Shown here one piece after another: positions 1 through 8,489 of a stretch of 36,513 nt of DNA. The position numbers were made by a program, and so were the translations under genes. A model generated the notes under the pieces. The model was not told the origin of the DNA. It searched no databases and was given only the letters and a program-made list of their open reading frames with translations. This DNA is from Mycobacterium sp. 1081908.1 (GTDB lineage Bacteria; Actinomycetota; Actinomycetes; Mycobacteriales; Mycobacteriaceae), in contig NZ_LZLY01000007.1 in the NCBI RefSeq assembly GCF_001673535.1, positions 1 to 36,513 on the forward strand, in the 5' to 3' direction. How positions within the stretch are numbered: the first letter of the stretch is position 1; every line of letters starts with the position of its first letter.

Positions 1-983
1 AGCGCCACAAGGGCATTGGCGACGTTGTAGTGGCCGGGCAGCCGGATGCCGACGCGATGGTGCACGCCCGCGGGGTCCACTGCGGTGAACTCCTGTCCGC
101 CCGCGCCCATCGGCGCCACGTCGACGGCGCGCCAGTCGGCCGCTTCGCCGGTGGCGCTGACGGTCACAGCGTCGCCGGCCCTCATGGCCATCGCGCGCCC
201 GGCGTCGTCGTCGATGCAGACGATGACCCCGCGGGCGCGCAGCGGCGAACCGGGGTCGAACAGCGCTGCCTTGGCCTCGAAGTAGTCGGCCATGGTGCCG
301 TGGAAGTCGAGGTGGTCGCGGGACAGGTTGGTGAACGCGCCCACCGCGAAGCCGGTGCCGTCCACCCGCCCCAGCGCCAGTGCGTGGCTGGACACCTCCA
401 TGACCACCGTGTCCACCCCTTGTTCGGCCATCGCCGCGAGCATCGCCTGCAACGCGGGAGCCTCCGGCGTCGTCAGCGCGCTGGGGATGTCGGCGCCGTC
501 GACGCGGATGCCGATGGTCCCGATCAGCCCGGCCGTCCGCCCGCCGGCGCGCAGACCCGACTCGACCAGGTAGGTGGTGGTGGTCTTGCCCGACGTTCCG
601 GTGATCCCGATGACCGTGACCTTCTCCGACGGGTTCCCGTACACGGCGGCGGCCAGGCCGCCGAGCACGCCCCGGGGCGCCGGGTGCACCAAGGTGGGCA
701 CCGTCGCGGCCGCGTCGCCCAGCTCGGCGACCCCGGTCGCGTCGGTGAGCACCGCGACCGCCCCGGCGGCGATCGCGTCGGCGGCAAAGCGGGCGCCGTG
801 GGTGGCCGAGCCGGGCAGCGCGGCGAACAGGTCACCGGGCCGCACGTCCTGGGCGCGCAGCGTCACGCCGGTGACCGGGACGTCCGGCACGGCCACGCCG
901 CCGGCCATCACCGCGCCGACCTGGGCGGCCAGCTCCGGCAACCGGGCGCCGGCGCCGGCGCTGGGGCGCAAATCAGTGGGCAC
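1..983 (-). CDS. murE: MurE, UDP-N-acetylmuramoyl-tripeptide synthetase (partial, C-terminus beyond window)
   Basis: MurE adds meso-diaminopimelate to UDP-MurNAc-L-Ala-D-Glu in the cytoplasm, an ATP-dependent step of peptidoglycan precursor synthesis. About 327 residues are present. The N-terminal UDP-substrate domain is followed by the Mur ligase P-loop GTSGKTTT near residue 130, then TTPEAP, EVSSHAL and [11 protein letters not shown], all typical of MurE. The DAP-binding C-terminal domain lies outside the window. I chose the GTG at 983 because GGGAGG (991-996) sits 7 nt upstream; another GTG at 989 is too close to that site. The gene follows pbpB on the same strand after a 193-bp gap. In M. 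tuberculosis several extra genes, including PE_PGRS38, lie in this gap (from memory). Confidence 0.95.
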   Translation of the reverse strand, partial: MPTDLRPSAGAGARLPELAAQVGAVMAGGVAVPDVPVTGVTLRAQDVRPGDLFAALPGSATHGARFAADAIAAGAVAVLTDATGVAELGDAAATVPTLVHPAPRGVLGGLAAAVYGNPSEKVTVIGITGTSGKTTTTYLVESGLRAGGRTAGLIGTIGIRVDGADIPSALTTPEAPALQAMLAAMAEQGVDTVVMEVSSHALALGRVDGTGFAVGAFTNLSRDHLDFHGTMADYFEAKAALFDPGSPLRARGVIVCIDDDAGRAMAMRAGDAVTVSATGEAADWRAVDVAPMGAGGQEFTAVDPAGVHHRVGIRLPGHYNVANALVA

Positions 984-1081
984 CGACACACCTCCCGTCC
1001 ACCCGCGCGGTCCTTTTGATCGGCCATGACACCCTACCGAGGGGCGCCCTCGTCAATTGAGTGTGAGTTCAGGGCCTTCAG

Positions 1082-1149
1082 TGTGCGCTGAGGGCGTGAT
1101 TCGGGCCCGAATCCCGCCCAGCGTTCACTCCCGACGCCGTCAGCGCACA
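1082..1149. repeat. Nested inverted repeats between murE and pbpB
   Basis: A perfect 16-bp palindrome GATTCGGGCCCGAATC (1098-1113) is extended by GGGCG (1092-1096) pairing with CGCCC (1115-1119) across one mismatch. This core is enclosed by a perfect 10-bp inverted repeat, TGTGCGCTGA (1082-1091) and TCAGCGCACA (1140-1149). It lies just downstream of the pbpB stop. It could act as a terminator, a processing site or a protein site, but no T-tract follows on either strand, so a classical intrinsic terminator is not supported. Confidence 0.6.
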
Positions 1150-1176
1150 ATCGACCGGCCAGCGCCGGCGACCGCC

Positions 1177-3189
1177 CTACGTGGCCTGCAGGGTGAGCGG
1201 CGGTCCCGGGTCCGGCGACAGCGGCACGTTCTCGCGCTGCATCAGCCAGCCGGCGATGTTGTGGAACAGCGGGGCCGCGGAGTGCCCTGGCGTGCCGTCG
1301 GCGTTGCGCTGCGGGTTGTCCATCATGATGCCGATGACGTAGCGGGGATTGTCGACGGTGGCCATGCCGGCGAAGGTGATCCAGTAGACGTCGTCGAAGT
1401 AGCAGCCGCATCCGGGGTTGATCTGCTGGGCGGTCCCGGTCTTGCCCGCCATCTGATAGCCGGACACCGCGGCGGCGGGACCGGTGCCCTGCTGGTAGCC
1501 CATCGGGTCGTGCTGTACGACGGCGCGCAGCATGCCCCGGACCGTCTGGGCGGTCTGCGGCGACACCACCCGGATGCCGTCCGGGTGCGGCTCTTCGGTG
1601 CGGGTGCCGTCGGGTGCGATGGTGGCCTTGATGATCCGCGGCGGTACCCGCAGGCCGTCGTTCGCGATCGTCTGGTACATGTCGGTCATCTGCAGCAGGG
1701 TCATCGAAAGCCCTTGGCCGATCGGCAGGTTCGAGAAGGTGCTGCCCGACCATTGGTCGATGGGCGGCACCAGCCCGGCGCTCTCACCGGGCAGGCCGAC
1801 GTTGGTGCGCTGGCCGAGCCCGAACTTGCGGACCATGTCGTAGAAGCGTTCCGGGCCGACGCGCTGCGCCAGCATCAGGGTGCCGACGTTCGACGACTTC
1901 CCGAACACGCCGGTGGTGGTGTAGGGCATCACGCCGTGGTCCCACGCGTCGTGGATGGTGACGCCGCCCATCTGGATCGAGCCGGGCACGTGCAGCACCT
2001 CGTCGGGGTTGGACAGGCCGTACTCGATGACCGAGGACGCGGTGATCACCTTGTTCACCGACCCCGGTTCGAAGGGCGAGGACACCGTAAGGTTGCCCAG
2101 TTGCCGGTCGCCCTGGCGCCCGATGTCCTGGGACGGGTCGAAGGTGTTGTCGTTGGCCATCGCCAGCACCTCGCCGGTCTTGGAATCCAGCACGACGGCC
2201 GAAACGTTGTGCGCCCCAGACAGATTCTTCGCCTGCTGCACCTGCTGCTGGACGTAGAACTGGATGTCGTCGTCGAGGGTCAGCTGGACGGTCGAGCCGT
2301 TGACCGCCCGGTGCCGGTTGCGGTAACTGCCGGGGATGACCACGCCGTCGGAGCCGCGGTCATAGGTGACGGAGCCGTCGGTTCCCGACAGGACGGAATC
2401 CAGGGAATCCTCCAGCCCGAGCAGTCCGTGGCCGTCCCAGTCGATGCCGCCGACGACGTTGGCCGCCAGCGACCCGCCCGGATACTGGCGCAGATCCTGG
2501 CGTTCGGAGCCGACCTCGGGGAACTTGTCCGAGATCGCGCTGGCGACAGCGGGATCGACGGCGCGCGCCAGGTACACGAAGTTTTCGTTGCTTTGCAGCT
2601 TCTTCAGCACGGTCTGATAGTCCGGCTTGTTGTTCAGCCGGGCCGAGACCTCCTTGGCGATGTCGCGCAGCCGCTCCTGCGGATCGGGGGCGGCCGGGTT
2701 CTTCTTCCTCGCCTCCTCCAGCTGCTGGTGAATCCGCTTGGGCTGGAACGTCAACGCGCGTGACTCGATGGTGAACGCCAGCTGTTGGTTGTTGCGGTCC
2801 ACGATGCTGCCGCGGACCGCCTTCTCGACGTCGGTGACCTTGAGCTGACCGGCCGCCTGGGCCCGCAGCTTCGGGGCGTCCGTGACCTGCAGGACGAACA
2901 GCTGGGCCGCCGCCACCGCCATCAGCACCAGGATCACCACGTTGCCGGCCCGATGCCGGAAGACGAACGACGCGCCGCGCGTCCCCATCTCCACGATCTG
3001 GCGGGTGCGCCGGTCGCGTGCCGAGTGCCCGACCGCCGCCGCCTCGGCGGAACGAGCTTGCTTGGGCTGCTTGGCGTTACGGGGCTTCTTCGGTTGCCGT
3101 CCGTCCTTGGGCTCCTGCGGCTTACGGGACCGGCGCGCCGGTCGCGCCGACGCCGACCGGCGCCCCCGCCCGTCCTCGCCGCGGCTCAT
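1177..3189 (-). CDS. pbpB: PbpB/FtsI, septal peptidoglycan transpeptidase (class B PBP)
   Basis: This is the septum-specific penicillin-binding protein that cross-links peptidoglycan during division; it is the Rv2163c equivalent. The 670 residues begin with a basic, Lys/Pro-rich cytoplasmic tail (about 1-80). One membrane segment (about 84-102) follows, then the PBP dimerisation region with RGSIVDRN (about 126-133) and a transpeptidase domain. The catalytic motifs are SVNK (Ser377, Lys380), SSN (432-434) and KTGT (583-586). The ATG overlaps the stop of the upstream ftsL-like gene by ATGA, indicating translational coupling. The length is close to the M. tuberculosis protein as I recall it. Nothing is missing. 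Confidence 0.96.
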   Translation of the reverse strand: MSRGEDGRGRRSASARPARRSRKPQEPKDGRQPKKPRNAKQPKQARSAEAAAVGHSARDRRTRQIVEMGTRGASFVFRHRAGNVVILVLMAVAAAQLFVLQVTDAPKLRAQAAGQLKVTDVEKAVRGSIVDRNNQQLAFTIESRALTFQPKRIHQQLEEARKKNPAAPDPQERLRDIAKEVSARLNNKPDYQTVLKKLQSNENFVYLARAVDPAVASAISDKFPEVGSERQDLRQYPGGSLAANVVGGIDWDGHGLLGLEDSLDSVLSGTDGSVTYDRGSDGVVIPGSYRNRHRAVNGSTVQLTLDDDIQFYVQQQVQQAKNLSGAHNVSAVVLDSKTGEVLAMANDNTFDPSQDIGRQGDRQLGNLTVSSPFEPGSVNKVITASSVIEYGLSNPDEVLHVPGSIQMGGVTIHDAWDHGVMPYTTTGVFGKSSNVGTLMLAQRVGPERFYDMVRKFGLGQRTNVGLPGESAGLVPPIDQWSGSTFSNLPIGQGLSMTLLQMTDMYQTIANDGLRVPPRIIKATIAPDGTRTEEPHPDGIRVVSPQTAQTVRGMLRAVVQHDPMGYQQGTGPAAAVSGYQMAGKTGTAQQINPGCGCYFDDVYWITFAGMATVDNPRYVIGIMMDNPQRNADGTPGHSAAPLFHNIAGWLMQRENVPLSPDPGPPLTLQAT

Positions 3190-4394
3190 CGGGGCGCACC
3201 CGGGGTGGCGACGGTGAGGGGCCCGGCCTGTTGGCCGTTAGCCGGCATGCCCGGCGGAAGGGCTTGAGGGGCCTGCGGCGCTTGGGCGGCGGGGCCGGGC
3301 AGTCCCGGCCGCACCGGGACCGGCACCTCCGCGGGTAGCGGAGCGGGCACCGGTGCGGGAGCCGGGATCGGCAGTCCCCCCATGGGAATCGACACCTCGG
3401 CGGGCGCCGGGGCCTGCGCGGGGCCCGCCGGGGACGGCAGCCCCGGCGTCGGCAGCACCGGCACCACACCCTGGAAGTGCCCCGTGGCCGGGCCGCCGGG
3501 CATCCCCGGCAGCGGGGCTAGGGCTGGTGACGGGACCTGCGCGGGCAGGTGCTGGCCGCCCACGGTCGACGAGCCGTCCGGCGCGCGCAACAGCGCCTCG
3601 GGTCCCGACCTCGCCGGCACCGGTGGGGCCCCCGGCGCCGGCATCACCCGGACGGGGACCTCCGGCGGAAGCGCCGGTGGCGGCGGAGCCGGTGGGGGCG
3701 CGTCGGAGATCTTGGTGTTCAGCGGCGGCGGCGGAACGCCGTCGGCCGGCTTCGGGCTGCCGACGACCACCCAGTTACCGGTCGGATCCTGGACCAGGTG
3801 TGCGGTGTCCCTCGTCGGGATCATGCCCTGTTTGCGCGCGGCTTCGGCCAGCGCGGGCGCGGACTCCGCCTCGCGCACATCGCGTTCCAGCGACTCCTTC
3901 TGCTGCTGCAGCATCCGGTTCTTCTCGCGGGCGTGGCTCAACTGATAGGAACGCTCGGCGGAGTCGGTGGACAACCACAGCGTCAGGCCCAGCCCCAGGC
4001 CGAGGGCGCCGATGATCAGCACGACGAACGGAACCTTGCTCGCCAGCGTCCGCGGCCGCAGGTCGATCGACGCGAGCCGGATGGCCAACCGCTCCGTCAA
4101 GCGGGGCCGGACGGCCTTGGGCGCCTTGGCTTTCCGCGCCTTGGCCCGCGCCTTGGCCTGGCTCGCACTCTTGGGCCGGCCCGAGCGCTCGACGGGCCGG
4201 GCGATCGGACTGGTTTGCGGCCCGGAGTTGTGCGACCGGCTTTCGCGGGCGTTGGCCGAGGCGGTCCCGGGCCGGGTGCGGCGCGACGACGCCGCGTCGG
4301 CCCCGGCGCGCCTGGCCTTGCGGGCCGACCCGTCGCGTCCGCCCCGCCGGTCGCCGCCGCCGCGACGCTTGGGCGTCTCGCGCGTTACCTTCAT
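3186..4394 (-). CDS. ftsL: FtsL-like division membrane protein with proline-rich C-terminus (Rv2164c equivalent)
   Basis: The 402-residue protein has a very basic N-terminal cytoplasmic part (about 1-120, rich in Arg, Lys and Ala). A single membrane helix follows (about 122-142), then a short coiled coil with Leu/Gln/Glu heptads (about 150-190). The last 200 residues are dominated by Pro, Ala and Gly and contain many PAPAP-type repeats. Position between rsmH and ftsI, one membrane pass and the coiled coil match FtsL of the divisome FtsQLB complex, and I infer that role. The proline tail is a mycobacterial addition of unknown use. The gene overlaps both rsmH and pbpB by ATGA. Family membership rests on architecture and synteny because FtsL sequences are poorly conserved. 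Confidence 0.8.
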   Translation of the reverse strand: MKVTRETPKRRGGGDRRGGRDGSARKARRAGADAASSRRTRPGTASANARESRSHNSGPQTSPIARPVERSGRPKSASQAKARAKARKAKAPKAVRPRLTERLAIRLASIDLRPRTLASKVPFVVLIIGALGLGLGLTLWLSTDSAERSYQLSHAREKNRMLQQQKESLERDVREAESAPALAEAARKQGMIPTRDTAHLVQDPTGNWVVVGSPKPADGVPPPPLNTKISDAPPPAPPPPALPPEVPVRVMPAPGAPPVPARSGPEALLRAPDGSSTVGGQHLPAQVPSPALAPLPGMPGGPATGHFQGVVPVLPTPGLPSPAGPAQAPAPAEVSIPMGGLPIPAPAPVPAPLPAEVPVPVRPGLPGPAAQAPQAPQALPPGMPANGQQAGPLTVATPGAPR

Positions 4395-5566
4395 GAGTCG
4401 CCTTTCCCGCTAACCTGCAGTGATTGCGCGTCTGGTCCCAGCCGTTGCAGCGCCCGCAATCGCACGGCGGCGCTGCGGGGATTGCGTTCGACCTCGGGCG
4501 CGTCCGCGCGTTCGGCGCCGCGCGTCAACGACCGGAATCTCGGCTCGTGGCCAGGAAGTTCGAAGGGAAGATCCACCGGCGTGCGGGACGCGGCCGCATC
4601 GGCGAACACGCGCTTGACGATCCGGTCCTCCAGCGATTGGTAGGCCATCACCGCGATGCGCCCGCCGACGGTCAACGCGTCCAGCGCGGCGGGCAGGGCG
4701 TCGCGCAGTGAGGTCAGTTCGTCGTTGACGGCGATCCGCAGCGCCTGGAAGGTGCGCTTGGCCGGATGCCCGCCGGTGCGCCGGGCGGGCGCCGGAATCG
4801 CTTGGTACAGCAGCTCTACCAACTCCGCCGTCGAGGTGAACGGGGCGCGGGTGCGCCGGCGGACGATCTGCTTGGCGATGCGGCGGGCGAACCGCTCCTC
4901 GCCGTAGCGCTGCAGGATGTCCGCCAGCGAGGCCTCGTCGTAGGTGTTGACGACGTCGGCCGCGGTCAGCGGCGACGCCGGGTCCATCCGCATGTCGAGC
5001 GGCGCGTCCTGGGCGTAGGCGAAGCCCCGTTCGACGCGGTCCAGCTGCATGGAGGACACGCCGAGGTCGAACAGGATCCCGTCGACGGATTCGGCTGCGG
5101 CATAGCCAGATTCGGCCAGCGCGTCGGCGATGCCGTCGTACCGCGTGCGGACCAGGGTGACCCTCTCGGCGAACCGGCCCAGCCGGTCCCGGGCGATGTC
5201 GAGGGCGCTGAGATCGCGGTCGAGGCCGATCAGCCGCAGCCCGGGTAGCTCGGTCAGGAATCGTTCGGCGTGACCACCGGCGCCGAGCGTGGCGTCGACG
5301 AGGACCGCGCCGCCCCCGTCGGGATGCCGGCGCGTCAGGGCGGGGGTGAGCAGCTCGACGCAGCGGTGCAGCAGGACGGGCACATGCCCGAAATCATCCG
5401 AATTCTCAGCCACCGCAACGCCTCCCCGGACGGCGCGGGCCGCCCTTGCATCCGGGTCTCTGTCCGAAGGTACGAACCTGGCGTTGGGGAAGTACGCCAG
5501 GGTCGGTTCGGGCAGAGGCCACGATGCACGGGCATGCGCCTCAGATAATGTCGCCGAGTGCTTCAT
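4391..5566 (-). CDS. rsmH: RsmH (MraW), 16S rRNA N4-methylcytidine-1402 methyltransferase
   Basis: RsmH methylates C1402 of 16S rRNA using S-adenosylmethionine. Family signatures are HVPVL near the N-terminus of the core, [10 protein letters not shown] (SAM loop), [50 protein letters not shown] and SLEDRIVKR. The start is uncertain. ATG 5566 gives 391 residues with an N-terminal extension resembling the one annotated in M. tuberculosis, and overlaps mraZ by 26 bp. GTG 5413 has a strong GGAGG (5421-5425) 7 nt upstream and would give a 340-residue protein close to the bacterial core length. The stop overlaps the ftsL-like start by ATGA. Confidence 0.93.
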   Translation of the reverse strand: MKHSATLSEAHARASWPLPEPTLAYFPNARFVPSDRDPDARAARAVRGGVAVAENSDDFGHVPVLLHRCVELLTPALTRRHPDGGGAVLVDATLGAGGHAERFLTELPGLRLIGLDRDLSALDIARDRLGRFAERVTLVRTRYDGIADALAESGYAAAESVDGILFDLGVSSMQLDRVERGFAYAQDAPLDMRMDPASPLTAADVVNTYDEASLADILQRYGEERFARRIAKQIVRRRTRAPFTSTAELVELLYQAIPAPARRTGGHPAKRTFQALRIAVNDELTSLRDALPAALDALTVGGRIAVMAYQSLEDRIVKRVFADAAASRTPVDLPFELPGHEPRFRSLTRGAERADAPEVERNPRSAAVRLRALQRLGPDAQSLQVSGKGDS

Positions 5567-5972
5567 CGCTGGCCGCGGAGAAGTTCTCTTCGTGGGTCTG
5601 CTGGTAGTCGTGCCAGGCCTGCGCATCCCAGATCTCGAGGTAGTCGACCGCTCCGATCACCACGCAGTCCTTGGTCAGGTTCGCGTACCGGCGGTGGTCG
5701 GCCGACAGCGTGATGCGGCCCTGCGCGTCGGGGTGCTGCTCGTCGGTGCCGGCGGCGAGATTGCGCAGGAAGGCCCGGGCTTCGGGGTTGCTGCGTGAGG
5801 TCTTGCTGGCCCGGCGCGCCAGCTGCTCGAATTCCGCCCGGGGATAGACCGCGAGGCTGTGGTCCTGGCTCTTGGTGACCATCAACCCCCCTGCCAACGA
5901 GTCGCGGAACTTGGCGGGCAGCGTCAGCCGCCCCTTGTCGTCGAGCTTGGGCGTGTAGGTGCCGAGAAACAC
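5541..5972 (-). CDS. mraZ: MraZ, transcriptional regulator of the dcw cluster
   Basis: This 143-residue AbrB-like DNA-binding protein is built from two tandem MraZ/SpoVT-AbrB repeats. The first begins at the N-terminus ([18 protein letters not shown]) and the second near residue 80 ([18 protein letters not shown]). Each carries the D-x-KGR or D-x-QGR loop that contacts TGGGN direct repeats. MraZ usually represses its own operon. The GTG start at 5972 is preceded by GGGAGGTGA (5977-5985). The upstream DNA carries the expected boxes (6021-6055). It is the first gene of the minus-strand run mraZ-rsmH-ftsL-pbpB-murE. Confidence 0.96.
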   Translation of the reverse strand: MFLGTYTPKLDDKGRLTLPAKFRDSLAGGLMVTKSQDHSLAVYPRAEFEQLARRASKTSRSNPEARAFLRNLAAGTDEQHPDAQGRITLSADHRRYANLTKDCVVIGAVDYLEIWDAQAWHDYQQTHEENFSAASDEALGDII

Positions 5973-6020
5973 CAGCTCACCTCCCGTGGAGACCCGGCTC
6001 TCGCCTCACCCAAACGCTTC

Positions 6021-6055
6021 AGCCACCATACCCCACCATCCCCCACTTCGCCCCA
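6021..6055 (-). promoter_or_regulatory. MraZ operator: TGGGG boxes at 10-bp period upstream of mraZ
   Basis: On the minus strand three TGGGG boxes (6051-6055, 6041-6045, 6031-6035) and a degenerate fourth, TGGCT (6021-6025), are spaced exactly 10 bp apart. This is the arrangement known for MraZ binding. A TANNNT hexamer, TATGGT (6026-6031), lies inside the array and could be the -10 element, so bound MraZ would block the promoter. The array ends about 50 bp before the mraZ start. Confidence 0.8.
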
Positions 6056-6195
6056 TTATTGCGGTGTCGCCGCGGCGTTTTGCGGGTTGTCCGCCACCAA
6101 GCCCTGCCCTGGTGTCGGCCGACGGCTGCCCCCATCCCATGGCCGTCCGACCTCGACGCCGAAAAATCGCACCTCAGCGCCGTGGAACCGCCGGG

Positions 6196-6273
6196 TGGGG
6201 CGCGGTGGGGCTTCCCAGTGGGGCCCGGTGGGGCGTATCGAGCGCCGGGGGGCTCAGTTTGGGCTCAATTGGG
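6196..6273 (+). promoter_or_regulatory. Second cluster of TGGG boxes in opposite orientation
   Basis: On the plus strand TGGG boxes start at 6196 and 6206, 6219 and 6229, and 6260 and 6270. Each pair has the 10-bp period of MraZ sites. No plus-strand gene follows closely. The cluster may be an auxiliary MraZ site acting by looping with the 6021-6055 operator, or chance in G-rich DNA. The 405-bp space between mraZ and the DUF3040 gene otherwise holds only the main operator and the terminator at 6317-6344. Confidence 0.4.
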
Positions 6274-6316
6274 AGTCGAAATGGATTCCGCCCGGTGCAT
6301 CGCCTCGCTCGAGCGC

Positions 6317-6344
6317 AAAAAAAGAGGTAGCCGTGATGGCTACC
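6317..6344 (-). terminator. Intrinsic terminator after the DUF3040 gene
   Basis: On the minus strand GGTAGCC (6338-6344), a 5-nt loop and GGCTACC (6326-6332) form a perfect 7-bp stem. A T-run of seven (6317-6323) follows two bases later. It lies 33 bp past the stop of the DUF3040 gene and insulates that gene from mraZ. Confidence 0.88.
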
Positions 6345-6377
6345 CCTGGTGACGCCTCTTGCCGTCCGTCGTTTCCG

Positions 6378-6779
6378 CTACTCGTCGAAGCGCCGGCGGA
6401 AGCGGTCCTCCATGCGACTGGTGAACGAGCCGCCGCCCTTGTTGCGGCGCTGGCGCGCCGAGCCGGGCGCCGATCCGGAGCGATCCGGCCTGCCCGCCAA
6501 CCGCGGGCCGGTGATCGCATAGACCACGCCGCCGAACATCACGATGAAGCCAAAGACACTCAGGATCGGGAAACTTCCGATCATCGTGGCCTTGAAAGCC
6601 ACCCCGGAGACCAGCATCGCCAGGCCGATGACGAACAACGCCGCGCCCTGCAGGCGCCGCCGCGCCGTCGGCGCGCGCAACCCTCCGCCGCGGACGCTCG
6701 ACGCGAATTTGGGGTCCTCCGCGTAGAGGGCGCTCTCGATCTGATCGAGCATCCGCTGTTCATGATCGGAGAGTGGCAT
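6378..6779 (-). CDS. DUF3040 small membrane protein (Rv2169c equivalent)
   Basis: The 133-residue protein starts MPLSDHEQRMLDQIE, the hallmark of DUF3040 proteins of Actinobacteria. Two hydrophobic segments follow (about 46-63 and 69-88), then a basic, Gly/Ser/Arg-rich tail ending in MEDRFRRRFDE. It is probably an inner-membrane protein with both ends in the cytoplasm. Its function is unknown. The ATG at 6779 has AAGGAGG about 7 nt upstream, which rules out longer readings of the frame. It is transcribed alone, with a promoter candidate at 6815-6842 and an intrinsic terminator at 6317-6344. Confidence 0.9.
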   Translation of the reverse strand: MPLSDHEQRMLDQIESALYAEDPKFASSVRGGGLRAPTARRRLQGAALFVIGLAMLVSGVAFKATMIGSFPILSVFGFIVMFGGVVYAITGPRLAGRPDRSGSAPGSARQRRNKGGGSFTSRMEDRFRRRFDE

Positions 6780-6814
6780 TCGTCCCTCCTTGCCGACAGT
6801 TTGACACGTAACTA

Positions 6815-6842
6815 TCGATAGCACGCGGATGCCCGTTGTCAG
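6815..6842 (-). promoter_or_regulatory. Putative promoter of the DUF3040 gene
   Basis: On the minus strand CTGACA (6837-6842) and TATCGA (6815-6820) are separated by 16 bp and lie about 35 bp before the start codon. The -10 falls within a perfect 10-bp palindrome CTATCGATAG (6812-6821). This is a motif match only. The rest of the 328-bp gap to the acetyltransferase gene shows no convincing gene. Confidence 0.4.
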
Positions 6843-7039
6843 GGCAACTACCACAAATGATACGAGGTCAATCTGCGCCGTACCACTGGTTCGGCAGCGA
6901 TTCTATCCCGGGCGCGCTCCCACGCCCGCGGACCTCGCAACGACGGTGCGCCGCAACCCGCTTGCCGAAGCGGCGCGCCTCGCCGTGTCATCGGAGGCTG
7001 CTACGCGAAGCCGCCGGGCGCGCGGAGCCGCGGGGGTCG

Positions 7040-7045
7040 GATAAT
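7040..7045 (+). promoter_or_regulatory. Putative -10 element for the GNAT gene
   Basis: GATAAT at 7040-7045 is a good -10 match 62 bp upstream of the TTG start. No convincing -35 is seen, which is common in mycobacteria. Confidence 0.35.
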
Positions 7046-7107
7046 GGCGACAGCGGCACGGGGCCGAACTCTCACCTGAAGCCACCCGATGAGGAGGACA
7101 CCGCGAG

Positions 7108-7716
7108 TTGGCGATATTCCTCATCGATTTGCCGCCGAACGATATGGAGCGCCGCCTGTCTGACGCCCTCGGGGTCTACGTCGAAGCGATGCGATACCCG
7201 CGGGGCACCGAGAACCAGCGCGCCGCGATGTGGCTCGAACACATCCGTCGGCACGGCTGGCAGGGGGTGGCCGCTGTCGAGGCCGAGGCGCCCGAGGGTC
7301 CCGGCGCCCAGGCCCCGTCGGCCGCCGAATTGAGCGATGCGCCGCTGCTCGGCGTGGCGTACGGCTACCCCGGGGCGCCCGGGCAGTGGTGGCAGCAGCA
7401 GGTGGTCCTGGGCTTGCAACGCGGCGGCTCGCCGCCACAGGAGATCGCCCAGCTGATGAACAGCTACTTCGAGCTGACCGAGCTGCACATCCATCCCCGC
7501 GCGCAGGGCCGCGGCCTCGGCGAGGCACTGGCCCGCCGGCTGCTGGCCGGGCGTCCCGAGAAGAACGTCCTGCTGTCCACGCCGGAAATCAACGGAGAGC
7601 CCAACCGTGCCTGGCGGTTGTACCGGCGGCTGGGCTTCACCGACGTCATCCGCCGCTACCACTTCGCCGGGGACCCACGCGCGTTCGCGATCCTGGGCCG
7701 CGCCCTTCCGCTGTAG
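7108..7716 (+). CDS. GNAT-family N-acetyltransferase (Rv2170 equivalent)
   Basis: The 202-residue cytoplasmic protein has the GNAT fold. The acetyl-CoA pyrophosphate loop is RAQGRGLGEALARRLL (about residues 131-146), preceded by the beta-4 segment TELHIHPRA and followed by the C-terminal motif RAWRLYRRLGFTDV. It should transfer an acetyl group from acetyl-CoA to an amine; the substrate cannot be read from the sequence. The TTG at 7108 is chosen because GAGGAGG (7091-7097) lies about 10 nt upstream and the residues that follow (AIFLIDLPPNDMERRL) look native. It is transcribed toward lppM with a 53-bp gap, and the two could be co-transcribed. Confidence 0.88.
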   Translation: MAIFLIDLPPNDMERRLSDALGVYVEAMRYPRGTENQRAAMWLEHIRRHGWQGVAAVEAEAPEGPGAQAPSAAELSDAPLLGVAYGYPGAPGQWWQQQVVLGLQRGGSPPQEIAQLMNSYFELTELHIHPRAQGRGLGEALARRLLAGRPEKNVLLSTPEINGEPNRAWRLYRRLGFTDVIRRYHFAGDPRAFAILGRALPL

Positions 7717-7769
7717 CGACACCGCCCGCGGCGCCACACCCGGCGCGCCGGATCTGGCACGATGACCTC

Positions 7770-8489
7770 GTGCACGCCAGCCCCGCCCCGGTCCGATCCC
7801 GCGGCTTCACGCCCCGGCGGCGTCGGGCCCTGGCCATCGCGATGCTGCTGCTGATCGTGCCGCTGGCCAGCGGGTGCCTGCGGGTCCGGGCGTCGCTCAC
7901 CATCTCGCCCGACGACCTCGTGTCCGGGGAGATCATCGCGGCGGCCAAACCGAAGACGCCGAAGGACACCGGCCCCCAGCTCGACACCAATAACCTGCCG
8001 TTCGGCCAGAAAGTGGCCGTGTCGAACTACGACAGCGACGGCTACGTGGGCTCGCAGGCGGTGTTCTCCGATCTGACCTTCGCCGAGTTGCCGCAGCTGG
8101 CGAACATGAACTCCGACGCCCAAGGGGTGAACCTGTCGCTGCGCCGGAACGGCAACCTGGTGATCCTCGAGGGCCGGGCGGACCTGACCTCGGTGACCGA
8201 CAACGACGCCGACGTCGAGCTGACGGTCGCCTTTCCCGGCGTAGTGACCTCCACCAACGGCGACCGCGTCGAGCCGGACGTGGTGTCGTGGAAGCTCAAA
8301 CCGGGCGTGGTGACCACGATGAGCGCCAACGCCCGCTATACCGATCCGAACACCCGCAACTTCACCGGCGCGGGCGTGTGGCTGGGCATCGCGTCCTTCG
8401 CCGCGGCCGGCGTGGTGGCGCTGCTGGCCTGGATGAGCCGCGACCGCTCCCCGCGGCTCACCGCGCCGCGCGACCAGCCGCCCAGCTAG
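7770..8489 (+). CDS. lppM: LppM lipoprotein
   Basis: This 239-residue envelope lipoprotein is the Rv2171 equivalent. A basic N-terminus precedes a hydrophobic stretch and the lipobox LASGC, placing the lipidated cysteine at about residue 36. The ectodomain begins LRVRASLTISPDDLVSGEI. A second hydrophobic helix (about 205-223) near the C-terminus is followed by basic residues, so the protein is probably also anchored at its C-terminus. The M. tuberculosis protein has been linked to phagocytosis and phagosome maturation (from memory). GTG 7770 is used; CACGAT ends 6 nt before it, a near match to a leaderless -10. Its stop abuts the stop of the convergent gene at 8490. Confidence 0.93.
   Translation: MHASPAPVRSRGFTPRRRRALAIAMLLLIVPLASGCLRVRASLTISPDDLVSGEIIAAAKPKTPKDTGPQLDTNNLPFGQKVAVSNYDSDGYVGSQAVFSDLTFAELPQLANMNSDAQGVNLSLRRNGNLVILEGRADLTSVTDNDADVELTVAFPGVVTSTNGDRVEPDVVSWKLKPGVVTTMSANARYTDPNTRNFTGAGVWLGIASFAAAGVVALLAWMSRDRSPRLTAPRDQPPS

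Noticed and set aside
1057..2763. 568-codon open frame on the plus strand opposite pbpB
   Set aside because: It is a shadow frame with low-complexity Arg/Gly/His composition; pbpB carries all catalytic motifs on the other strand.
3186..3700. Repetitive GC-rich stretch resembling a PE_PGRS or tandem repeat
   Set aside because: It encodes the Pro/Ala-rich C-terminus of the FtsL-like protein, without Gly-Gly-Ala repeats or a PE domain.
6829..7044. 71-codon plus-strand open frame in the gap before the GNAT gene
   Set aside because: It has no ribosome binding site or domain, and its Arg/Ala-rich composition is expected by chance.
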